From Acidisphaera sp035272265 (GTDB taxonomy: Bacteria > Pseudomonadota > Alphaproteobacteria > Acetobacterales > Acetobacteraceae): a stretch of DNA of 9,491 bases. The stretch is taken from NCBI GenBank assembly GCA_035272265.1, contig DATEQV010000159.1, positions 1 through 9,491 on the forward strand, in the 5' to 3' direction. The translations under genes and the position numbers were made by a program. The notes beneath the pieces were generated by a model that was not told the origin of the DNA, searched no databases, and worked only from the letters and a program-made list of their open reading frames with translations. Below are positions 1 to 5,763 of the stretch, piece by piece. Each line of letters begins with the position of its first letter. Positions within the stretch are counted from its first letter, which is position 1.

Positions 1-12
1 AGGCAAGGAGGG

Positions 13-29
13 GATTCGCATAGCGAATC
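13..29. repeat. Inverted repeat, 7-bp arms
   Basis: GATTCGC and GCGAATC flank the three-base centre ATA, giving a perfect 7-bp hairpin or dyad. A second pairing, AGGGGA at 9-14 with TCCCCT at 40-45, would compete with its outer base. There is no T tract after it on either strand. It could be an operator or an RNA hairpin. Confidence 0.5.
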
Positions 30-62
30 GACGCCTGACTCCCCTGCCACGGCCGGAGGAGA

Positions 63-74
63 GCCGATTTCGGC
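63..74. repeat. Inverted repeat, 5-bp arms
   Basis: GCCGA and TCGGC are separated by TT, a small perfect dyad. It lies just after a purine-rich GGAGGAGAG tract (55-63) and shortly before an ATG at 78. A 5-bp arm is weak evidence alone. It is listed because it falls between two other dyads in a non-coding stretch. Confidence 0.35.
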
Positions 75-89
75 AGTATGTTGCATTTT

Positions 90-117
90 CGACTCGCCCC
101 AGCCGCGAACCGAGTCG
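90..117. repeat. Inverted repeat, 7-bp arms, 14-base loop
   Basis: CGACTCG (90-96) and CGAGTCG (111-117) can form a 7-bp stem around a 14-base loop. It ends about 27 bases beyond the phoR stop on the minus strand. The bases after it in that direction are A-rich, not T-rich, so it is not a standard Rho-independent terminator. It could still protect the 3' end of the phoR transcript. Confidence 0.4.
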
Positions 118-144
118 CCACTTTCGGCGAGATGTACTAGAGGA

Positions 145-1539
145 TCAGGCGCTCCGCGCTTCCGCGGGCGCGGGCAGGCGCGCCGCTTCGGGTTGGGCGG
201 GCAGCCAGAGCGTGATCGTGGTGCCCCGCCCCTCTTCGCTTTCGATCAGCATCTGCCCGCGATGGCGGTTGACGATGTGCTTGACGATCGCGAGCCCGAG
301 CCCGGTGCCGCCGACACTGCGGCTGCGTCCCTTGTCGACGCGGTAAAAGCGTTCCGTCAGGCGCGGCAGGTGCTCGCGCGCGACACCCGGCCCGTCATCG
401 CGCACCATCACCAGCACGCCGGGCCGCGCCGGCCAGTTGCCGCCCGCCTGCGAGCGCGTGGCCGACAGCAGGACCGTGCCTTTGTCGCGGCCGTACTTGA
501 CGGCGTTGTCCAGCAGGTTCTGCAGCACTTGCGCGAGCTGGTCTTCGTCGCCGGTCACCGGCGGCAGATCGGGTGCGACTTCGACGCGCAGCGTGACCTG
601 ACGCGCGGCGACGTGCGGCTCGAAGGCGGCGGCGATGCGTGGCAACAGCTCGGCGAGCGCCACCGGCTCGGACGGCAGCTGGTGCTCGGTCAGCTCGATG
701 CGCGACAGGCTGAGCAGGTCATCGATCAGCCGGTTCATGCGCTCGGCCTGCTCGGCCATAATGCCGAGGAAGCGTTGTTGCGCCGGCGGATCGTCGGCGG
801 CGGGGCCGCGCAGCGTCTCGATGAATCCCATCAGGCTGGCGAGCGGCGTGCGCAGTTCGTGGCTCGCATTGGCGACGAAATCGGCGCGGGTCCGTTCGAT
901 GGCGCGTTCGCGCGAACGGTCGGACAGCGTGAGCATCAGCAGGCTGCCGTCGGGCAACGGGCGGCTCAGTGCGACGACGGCGGCCTGCACGTCGCGCAGC
1001 ACCGGGACGCGCAGCGTCACCTCGGCGCTCGCGCTGCCGCCCGGCTTGGCGAGCGCGCGATCGAGTGCAGCGCGCAGTTGCGGGTGGCGCAGCACCGCGG
1101 GCAGGTCGGCGCCGTACGCGGCGCGGGCCGCGGCGTTGGCGCGGCGGACCGAGCGGTCGGCGCCGAGCAGGATCAGCGGATCGGGCAGACGTTCGGCGAT
1201 CGCCAGGTCGGCGTCGCGCACCTGCGCCAGCATCGCGCCCCGCGCGCCGAGCGCGCGGCCGAGGCGGTCGACCTCGCGCGCGACTTCCTGCAGCGGGGCG
1301 AGCAGCGGCAGCTCGGCCGGGCTGGTGTCTTCCTCGGCCGCGCGGCGGACGGCGCCGGACAGCAGAGACAGGTCGTGGGCGACGAACAGGGCAACGCCGA
1401 GTGCGAGGATGAAAATGGCGATCGCCGCGGCGGCGGCGGGACCGGCCGAGACGGAGCCGATGGCCCCGAGAATGACGAGACACAGAGTAAACGGGCCGGC
1501 GGTGACGGCGACGATCAGCAGGATGTCGCCCGGCCGCAT
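145..1539 (-). CDS. phoR: PhoR-type sensor histidine kinase
   Basis: A membrane histidine kinase, probably the phosphate-responsive PhoR that phosphorylates PhoB. From the ATG at 1539 it has 464 residues. Two transmembrane segments (about 6-27 and 35-56) form a hairpin with almost no periplasmic domain, as is usual for PhoR, followed by a PAS-like region (about 105-205). The HisKA domain has SHELRTPL with phospho-acceptor His227. The ATPase domain shows the N box (LLDNAVKYG, Asn345), G1 (DDGPG, 381-385), an F box (Phe398) and G2 (GTGLGLAI). The spacing and wording around the H box (FVANASHELRTPLASLMGF) are strongly PhoR-like. A GTG at 1566 would add nine residues and overlap the upstream stop by eight bases; neither start has a strong ribosome-binding site. 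It lies 19 bases after the LpoA-like gene and is probably co-transcribed. phoB, phoU and pst genes are not in view, so the exact signal is inferred. Confidence 0.88.
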   Translation of the reverse strand: MRPGDILLIVAVTAGPFTLCLVILGAIGSVSAGPAAAAAIAIFILALGVALFVAHDLSLLSGAVRRAAEEDTSPAELPLLAPLQEVAREVDRLGRALGARGAMLAQVRDADLAIAERLPDPLILLGADRSVRRANAAARAAYGADLPAVLRHPQLRAALDRALAKPGGSASAEVTLRVPVLRDVQAAVVALSRPLPDGSLLMLTLSDRSRERAIERTRADFVANASHELRTPLASLMGFIETLRGPAADDPPAQQRFLGIMAEQAERMNRLIDDLLSLSRIELTEHQLPSEPVALAELLPRIAAAFEPHVAARQVTLRVEVAPDLPPVTGDEDQLAQVLQNLLDNAVKYGRDKGTVLLSATRSQAGGNWPARPGVLVMVRDDGPGVAREHLPRLTERFYRVDKGRSRSVGGTGLGLAIVKHIVNRHRGQMLIESEEGRGTTITLWLPAQPEAARLPAPAEARSA

Positions 1540-1558
1540 CGTGGTCCCGGACCGCGCC

Positions 1559-2749
1559 TCAGGCACCCGGCGCGGACGGCGGCGCGATCAGGCGTGCGGG
1601 GCCGCTGGACTGCACCTCGAACACGGCAAGGCCGCGGCGCACGTGCCCGTCCGGCAGCAGCTGCAAGGCCCCGTCGGCGCCGGCGTAGGACTGCGTGGTG
1701 ATGGCGCGCGGCCCGCTGGCGGCCGCTGCGCGGGCGATGCCCGCCGAATCGTAGGCGAGATCCGAGATCGCCGGCGCCGGGCTGCCGTATTTCTGCTGGT
1801 AGCGGGCCTCGTAGGCGGCGCGCAGGCTGGGATCGCCGGCGGCATACCATGCGCCCGCAAGGCGGGATGCACCCGAGCTGGGCGAGCCCCACAGCGCTGG
1901 ACCGACGATCTGCGTGGATGCCTGCACGCCGGCCGCCGGCAGCGCGTCGGCGACCATCGCGAGGCCCGGGCCCGTGTCGGCGAGCAACAGCGCATCGTAG
2001 GCAAAGACGGCCGGCGCTCCAGGGGCCGAGGGAGGCGCCGGCGGTGGCGGCGGCTGGACGGTCGCGGCCGCCCCGGCGGCCGGCACCGGCGGCGCGGTGT
2101 GCGAGGCAAGCTCGGCGAGCGCGGCGGCGATGCTGCCGGGGTCCGGTGCGTATTCGCGCAGCGACGGCGGCGGCAGGCGGTATTCGATGGTGGCGTCACT
2201 CAGCCCGGTTTCCATCGCGTGGCCGAAATCGCTGTGCGGCAGCAGGCCGGCGATGTGAACCTTGCCGCGGTCGGCCAGCAGCCGCACCAGGCGGCGGACC
2301 TGCTGGCCGGGTGTGACGCCCATCGTCCACACCCCCGGCCGCGACTGCGCGCTATCGTTGGTGAAGGCGAGGACGGGGATGCCGGCGGGCTGGGCGATCG
2401 GCGCGACGGCGGCGGTTTCGGCGGCGGTAAGGGGGCCAAGGATCAGAATATCGCCCGCGGCGACCGCGGCGCGGGCGGCGCCGGCCGCGCCCTCGGGCGT
2501 GCCGAACGTGTCGCGCACGTCGAGAACCGGCGCGCCGGGCACGTCGAGCGCAAGCTGCGCGCCGTTGACCAGGGCGGCGCCGAGGTCGCTGCGCGGGCCG
2601 GTGAGCGGGGCGAGGATGGCGACGTGCCTGACCGGTGCCGCGACCGGCGGGGGCGCGGGTCCGCCGGCGACCGGCGGCGGGTAGGGCGCGGCAACGCAGG
2701 CAGCGAGTGCTAGGCTCAGGCAGACCGATGCCCACGCGAAACGCAGCAT
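1559..2749 (-). CDS. Penicillin-binding protein activator (LpoA-like) lipoprotein
   Basis: A predicted lipoprotein of 396 residues with a periplasmic-binding-protein (type 1) fold, of the LpoA/YraM family that activates peptidoglycan synthases from the outer membrane. The N terminus is a lipoprotein signal peptide: MLRF, a hydrophobic stretch, then lipobox LAAC with Cys18. A Pro-rich tether (about 22-40) precedes the first beta strand (HVAILAPLTGP), typical of this family. The binding-protein fold runs to the C terminus but is interrupted by an Ala/Pro-rich insert (about 219-246, with PPPPPAPP). Start ATG at 2749 is supported by GGAGG ten bases upstream and by immediate entry into the signal peptide. 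The open frame extends much further upstream but only as antisense of rsmI. Neighbourhood supports the family: in E. coli lpoA (yraM) is also divergent from rsmI (yraL). Activation of a specific synthase is inferred; some relatives are annotated only as ABC-type binding proteins. Confidence 0.85.
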   Translation of the reverse strand: MLRFAWASVCLSLALAACVAAPYPPPVAGGPAPPPVAAPVRHVAILAPLTGPRSDLGAALVNGAQLALDVPGAPVLDVRDTFGTPEGAAGAARAAVAAGDILILGPLTAAETAAVAPIAQPAGIPVLAFTNDSAQSRPGVWTMGVTPGQQVRRLVRLLADRGKVHIAGLLPHSDFGHAMETGLSDATIEYRLPPPSLREYAPDPGSIAAALAELASHTAPPVPAAGAAATVQPPPPPAPPSAPGAPAVFAYDALLLADTGPGLAMVADALPAAGVQASTQIVGPALWGSPSSGASRLAGAWYAAGDPSLRAAYEARYQQKYGSPAPAISDLAYDSAGIARAAAASGPRAITTQSYAGADGALQLLPDGHVRRGLAVFEVQSSGPARLIAPPSAPGA

Positions 2750-3641
2750 GACAGACGTTCCTCCGCCCGGCGACGATCCCGCGGCGCACGAATCGGGCGC
2801 AACGGTCGGCCGACTTGTGCTGGTTTCGACGCCGATCGGCAACCTCGGCGACATGACAGTACGCGCACGCGAAGCGCTGGCGCGGGCGGACGTGGTGCTG
2901 TGCGAGGACACAAGGACGACCCGCCGGCTGCTGGCCGCGCTCGCGATCGAGGCGAAACTGCAAGCGCTCCACGAGCACAACGAGGACGCGGCGATCCCAG
3001 GCGTGCTGGCGCGGCTGCGGGCAGGCGGGCGCGTGGCGCTGGTGTCCGACGCGGGCACGCCGCTGATGTCCGACCCCGGCTTCCGGCTGGCGCGCGCCGC
3101 CATCGCCGAGGGCGCGGCGGTGTCGGCGGTGCCCGGCGCGAACGCGGCGGTGATGGCGGTGACTGTGTCGGGGCTCCCGCCGCTGCCTTGCCTGATGCTG
3201 GGCTTCCCGCCGCCCCGGGCCGCAGCACGACGCGCTGCGTTCGCGCGGCTGCGCGCGGCGGAGCGGGCGGGGCTGTCGGCCACGCTCGTCTGGCACGAGG
3301 CGCCACACCGCTTGGCGGAGACTCTGCGCGGCATGGCCGAAGTGTTCGGCGATCGTCCGGCGGCGGTCGCGCGCGAGCTGACGAAGCGGTTCGAGGAGGT
3401 ACGTCGCGGCGGGCTGGTAGAGCTGGCCGCGCACTATGCCGCCAACGACGCACGCGGCGAGGTCACGGTGGTGGTGGGGCCGGCGCCGGAGGAAGCGGCG
3501 GACGCGACCGGGCTGGATGAGGCGTTGCGCAACGCGCTGCGCACCCAGTCCGTGCGCGACGCGGCGGCGCTGGTGGCGGAAGCGACGGGGCTCCCGCGCA
3601 AGCTGGTGTACGCCAGGGCTCTCGAGCTCGGCGGGAGCTGA
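2748..3641 (+). CDS. rsmI: 16S rRNA (cytidine1402-2'-O)-methyltransferase RsmI
   Basis: An SAM-dependent tetrapyrrole-methylase-fold enzyme that 2'-O-methylates C1402 in the 16S rRNA decoding centre. The 297 residues fit the family. Visible motifs, in order: STPIGNLGD (27-35), the CEDTRTT stretch (52-58), the SAM-binding loop SDAGTPLMSDPG (100-111), the VPGANAAV segment where many homologues have PGPSA, RELTKRFEEV, and RGEVTVVV near residues 236-243. The ATG at 2748 is the only reasonable start, because the next in-frame GTG (codon 24) falls inside the first beta strand. No Shine-Dalgarno sequence is visible upstream, so the message may be leaderless or weakly initiated. Its ATG overlaps the minus-strand ATG of the LpoA-like gene by two bases. 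In many proteobacteria yraN follows rsmI; here a 161-base gap and hflK follow. Confidence 0.95.
   Translation: MTDVPPPGDDPAAHESGATVGRLVLVSTPIGNLGDMTVRAREALARADVVLCEDTRTTRRLLAALAIEAKLQALHEHNEDAAIPGVLARLRAGGRVALVSDAGTPLMSDPGFRLARAAIAEGAAVSAVPGANAAVMAVTVSGLPPLPCLMLGFPPPRAAARRAAFARLRAAERAGLSATLVWHEAPHRLAETLRGMAEVFGDRPAAVARELTKRFEEVRRGGLVELAAHYAANDARGEVTVVVGPAPEEAADATGLDEALRNALRTQSVRDAAALVAEATGLPRKLVYARALELGGS
2760..2764 (-). promoter_or_regulatory. Ribosome-binding site of the LpoA-like gene, inside rsmI
   Basis: On the minus strand GGAGG sits ten bases before the ATG at 2749. It lies within the first codons of rsmI on the other strand. It fixes the LpoA-like start and shows that translation signals of one gene are written in the other's coding sequence. 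Confidence 0.6.
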
Positions 3642-3702
3642 ACGCGGCGCCGGCTGCCGACCAGGGCGATACGGCAAGCTACGCATCCCGACAGGGTCCG
3701 CG

Positions 3703-3716
3703 TTGACCTGCATCAA
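3703..3716 (+). promoter_or_regulatory. Candidate FNR/FixK-family binding site upstream of hflK
   Basis: TTGACCTGCATCAA matches the FNR consensus TTGAT-N4-ATCAA at nine of ten defined positions and the FixK/FnrL core TTGA-N6-TCAA perfectly. Its centre (3709.5) is 87 bases before the last base of the region upstream of hflK's GTG. Known Class II activation by this family places the site at -41.5. That predicts a start of transcription near 3751, and GATACA at 3739-3744 lies where a -10 element would then be expected. No 17-base-spaced -10 fits if TTGACC is read as a sigma-70 -35, which favours the activator-site reading. The site is AT-rich for this genome. Regulation itself is inferred. Confidence 0.6.
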
Positions 3717-3738
3717 TGTGGCGGGACGGTCGCGCCGG

Positions 3739-3744
3739 GATACA
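3739..3744 (+). promoter_or_regulatory. Weak candidate -10 element for the hflK-hflC-terC operon
   Basis: GATACA resembles TATAAT at only three of six positions, as expected for an activator-dependent promoter. It is proposed only because it sits at the Class II distance from the FNR/FixK-like palindrome. It would give a transcript starting near 3751 and an untranslated leader of about 50 bases. That leader could form a 5-bp hairpin, AGCGG (3762-3766) with CCGCT (3772-3776). Confidence 0.3.
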
Positions 3745-3789
3745 TGTTCATCAGGCGCACGAGCGGGCCTGCCGCTTCGTTCCACTGAC

Positions 3790-3794
3790 AAGGA
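3790..3794 (+). promoter_or_regulatory. Ribosome-binding site that fixes the hflK GTG start
   Basis: AAGGA lies eight bases before the GTG at 3803. The frame also opens at an ATG at 3716, but that ATG overlaps the FNR/FixK-like palindrome and has no Shine-Dalgarno. The GTG is therefore preferred. Confidence 0.6.
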
Positions 3795-3802
3795 CATCAG
3801 CG

Positions 3803-4873
3803 GTGCCCGACGGCCACGTCGAGACGACAGACACGGAACCGGCGGACGGCATCCTGGCGGCCGCGGCGCGGCATGCGGGGTCGGTGCTGCGGCTGCCGAG
3901 GGTGGGACGGCGGGGCGTGCTGTTGCTCGGCGCGTTCGCGCTGCTCGCCTGGGCGGCGTCGGGCATCTACAAGGTCGGCCCCGACGAACGCGGCATCGTG
4001 CTGCGCTTCGGGCGGTGGGTCGGGACCGACGAGCCCGGGCTGCACTACCACCTGCCGTACCCGATCGGCGCGGTGCTGCTGCCGAAGATGACGGCGGTCA
4101 ACGAGTTCCGCAGCAACGGCGCGACGACGCGCGGCGGCACCAACCGGATGCTGACCGGCGACGAGAACATCGTCGAGGCGGACTACTCCGTCAGCTGGAA
4201 GATCAATGACGCGCGCGCGTTCCTGTTCGGAGTGCAGGACCCGGAGGACGTCACGCGCATGGCGGCCGAGACGGCGGTGCGCGAGGTGATAGGGCGCAAC
4301 CCGATCCTTGCCGCGCTGTCCGACCGGCGCCAGCAGATCGCCGACGAGGCGCGCGAGGAGCTGCAACGTCTGCTCGATTCGTATGGCGCCGGCATCCAGG
4401 TGATCCAGGTGCAGTTGCAGCGGGTCGATCCGCCGGCCGCAGTGATCGACGCGTTCAACGACGTGCAGCGCGCCCGCGCCGACCAGGTGCGCGCACGCAA
4501 CGAGGCCGAGGCCTACCGCAACGACATCCTGCCGCGCGCGCGCGGTGCGGCCGACGACATCGTGCAGCAGGCGGAAGCGTACAAGGCGCAGGCGATCGAC
4601 CAGGCCAAGGGCGAGGTGGACGCCTTCCTCGCGGCCTATCAGGCCTACCTGCAGGCGCCCGAGGTGTTTTCCTGGCGGACGTATCTGGACAGCATGGACG
4701 ACCTGCTGCGGCGCGCGAGCCGCGTCGTCGTCGATGCATCGGGCAAGGACATGACGGGCGTGGTGCCCTACATGCCGCTCGGCGAGCCGCCCGCGCGGCA
4801 CACCGCCGAAGCGCCCGCCGCAGCAACGCCCGCTCCACCTACGCAGGCCACGCAGCCGGCGGCGCGGCCATGA
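3803..4873 (+). CDS. hflK: FtsH protease modulator subunit HflK
   Basis: A membrane SPFH/band-7 protein that, with HflC, forms a large complex around the FtsH protease and modulates turnover of membrane proteins. From the GTG at 3803 it has 356 residues. A short cytoplasmic N terminus is followed by one transmembrane segment (about 37-54, ending WAASGIYKV). The SPFH domain follows (about 55-235, with DERGIVLRFGRWV near its start), then a helical region (EAEAYRNDILPRARG, QAEAYKAQAIDQAKGEV). VVPYMPLGE, typical of alphaproteobacterial HflK, comes before a Pro/Ala-rich tail. The N terminus lacks the Gly-rich stretch that I know from many alphaproteobacterial HflK proteins. The stop overlaps the hflC start as ATGA, so the pair is translationally coupled. 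A paralogous SPFH pair is possible but less likely given the close match to HflK motifs. Confidence 0.92.
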   Translation: MPDGHVETTDTEPADGILAAAARHAGSVLRLPRVGRRGVLLLGAFALLAWAASGIYKVGPDERGIVLRFGRWVGTDEPGLHYHLPYPIGAVLLPKMTAVNEFRSNGATTRGGTNRMLTGDENIVEADYSVSWKINDARAFLFGVQDPEDVTRMAAETAVREVIGRNPILAALSDRRQQIADEAREELQRLLDSYGAGIQVIQVQLQRVDPPAAVIDAFNDVQRARADQVRARNEAEAYRNDILPRARGAADDIVQQAEAYKAQAIDQAKGEVDAFLAAYQAYLQAPEVFSWRTYLDSMDDLLRRASRVVVDASGKDMTGVVPYMPLGEPPARHTAEAPAAATPAPPTQATQPAARP

Positions 4874-5763
4874 GACGGTCCGTGCGAGTTGCAGTCGCAA
4901 TCGTCGCAGTGCTCGGGTTGGCGGCAGGGTTCTCCAGCTTCTACGAGGTGCCGGAGGCGCAGGAGGCGCTGGTCGTCCGGTTCGGGCGTCCGGTGTCGGT
5001 GCAGACCGAGCCCGGGCTCTGGATGAAGCTGCCGTTCGTCGACACCGTGACGCTGTTCGACATGCGGCTGCTGGCGCTGGAGCCGCCGACCGAGCCGGTC
5101 ACGCTGGGCGACCAGAAGCGCATCGTGGTGGACAGCTACACGCAGTTCCGCATCGCCGATCCGCTGCGTTTCGACCAGTCGGTGCGCACGCTGGAACAGG
5201 CGCGCTCGCAGCTCAGCCAGATCGTCGGCGCGTCGATGCACCGCGTACTGGGACAGGTGAGCCTGCCCGACCTTTTGTCGCCGCAGCGCGATGCGATCAT
5301 CGGCAAGGTCCGGCAGCTGGTCGCCGATCAGGCGAAGGCGCTCGGGATCGAGGTGGTGGATGTGGGCATCCGCCGCGCCGAGCTGCCGACCGAGACCAGT
5401 CAGGCAATCTACGACCGGATGACGTCCGAGCGTCAGCGCGAAGCGAAGGAGCTGCGCGCACAAGGCTTCGAGTGGGCGCAGGAGATCAAGTCCAAGGCCG
5501 ACCGCGAGCGCGCGGTGACCCTGGCCGACGCGGACCTGAAGGGCCGTATCACCCGCAACGAAGGCGACGCCGAGGCGAGCCGCCTGTTCGCCGCGGCGTT
5601 CGGGCGCGATCCGAAGTTCTTCGCCTTCTACCGCGCCATGCAGAGCTACCGGCACGCGCTGGCGGACTCGGCGCCGACGGTGGTGCTGTCGCCGCAATCG
5701 GAGCTGATGCGGTTCTTCAATGCGGGCGCGCCCGAGGGGCCGCCGCCGGGGTCCGCGAAATGA
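4870..5763 (+). CDS. hflC: FtsH protease modulator subunit HflC
   Basis: The partner of HflK in the SPFH complex that modulates FtsH. It has 297 residues, close to the family norm. A transmembrane anchor (about 6-24) is followed by YEVPEAQEALVVRFGRPV, the typical opening of the HflC SPFH domain (about 25-190). A charged helical segment follows (about 190-245, with MTSERQREAKELRAQGFEWA), in which HflC homologues carry the conserved R-x-x-EA-x-x-x-RA-x-G pattern. The C-terminal end (DPKFFAFYRAMQSYRHAL) matches the usual tail. There is no strong ribosome-binding site; initiation probably depends on termination of hflK at the shared ATGA. Its own stop overlaps the start of the TerC gene in the same way. 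Confidence 0.95.
   Translation: MRRSVRVAVAIVAVLGLAAGFSSFYEVPEAQEALVVRFGRPVSVQTEPGLWMKLPFVDTVTLFDMRLLALEPPTEPVTLGDQKRIVVDSYTQFRIADPLRFDQSVRTLEQARSQLSQIVGASMHRVLGQVSLPDLLSPQRDAIIGKVRQLVADQAKALGIEVVDVGIRRAELPTETSQAIYDRMTSERQREAKELRAQGFEWAQEIKSKADRERAVTLADADLKGRITRNEGDAEASRLFAAAFGRDPKFFAFYRAMQSYRHALADSAPTVVLSPQSELMRFFNAGAPEGPPPGSAK

Larger units (their letters stand above)
1..144. other. Non-coding stretch downstream of phoR with three inverted repeats
   Basis: No convincing coding region lies here on either strand. The stretch follows the stop of the phoR-like gene on the minus strand and runs off the left edge. It is less GC-dominated than the flanking gene and holds three separate short inverted repeats, annotated individually. 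No repeat is followed by a T tract in either direction, so none is a classic intrinsic terminator. I looked for a Pho-box-like direct repeat, which might precede a pst gene, and saw none. It may be a 3' untranslated region, an intergenic regulatory region or part of a structured RNA. Confidence 0.55.

Noticed and set aside
1..46. A tRNA-like 3' end on the minus strand (GAATCCCC context)
   Set aside because: The arm is 7 bp with a 3-base loop, not a 5-bp T arm with a 7-base loop, and no acceptor stem or CCA end fits.
193..1701. A 502-codon plus-strand frame opposite phoR
   Set aside because: Composition is Gln/Arg/Gly-rich with no recognisable motif, and the kinase on the other strand explains the sequence fully.
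635..2713. A 692-codon plus-strand frame opposite phoR and the LpoA-like gene
   Set aside because: Arg/Gly/Ala-rich translation with no domain motif, and it lies antisense to two well-supported genes. Long empty frames are expected in DNA this rich in GC.
2750..3334. N-terminal extension of the LpoA-like frame across rsmI
   Set aside because: The extension is Ser/Arg/Ala-rich antisense of rsmI. The lipoprotein signal peptide and ribosome-binding site fix the start at 2749.
3703..3731. TTGACC read as a sigma-70 -35 element
   Set aside because: No TATAAT-like hexamer lies 16-18 bases downstream; the palindromic activator-site reading explains the bases better.
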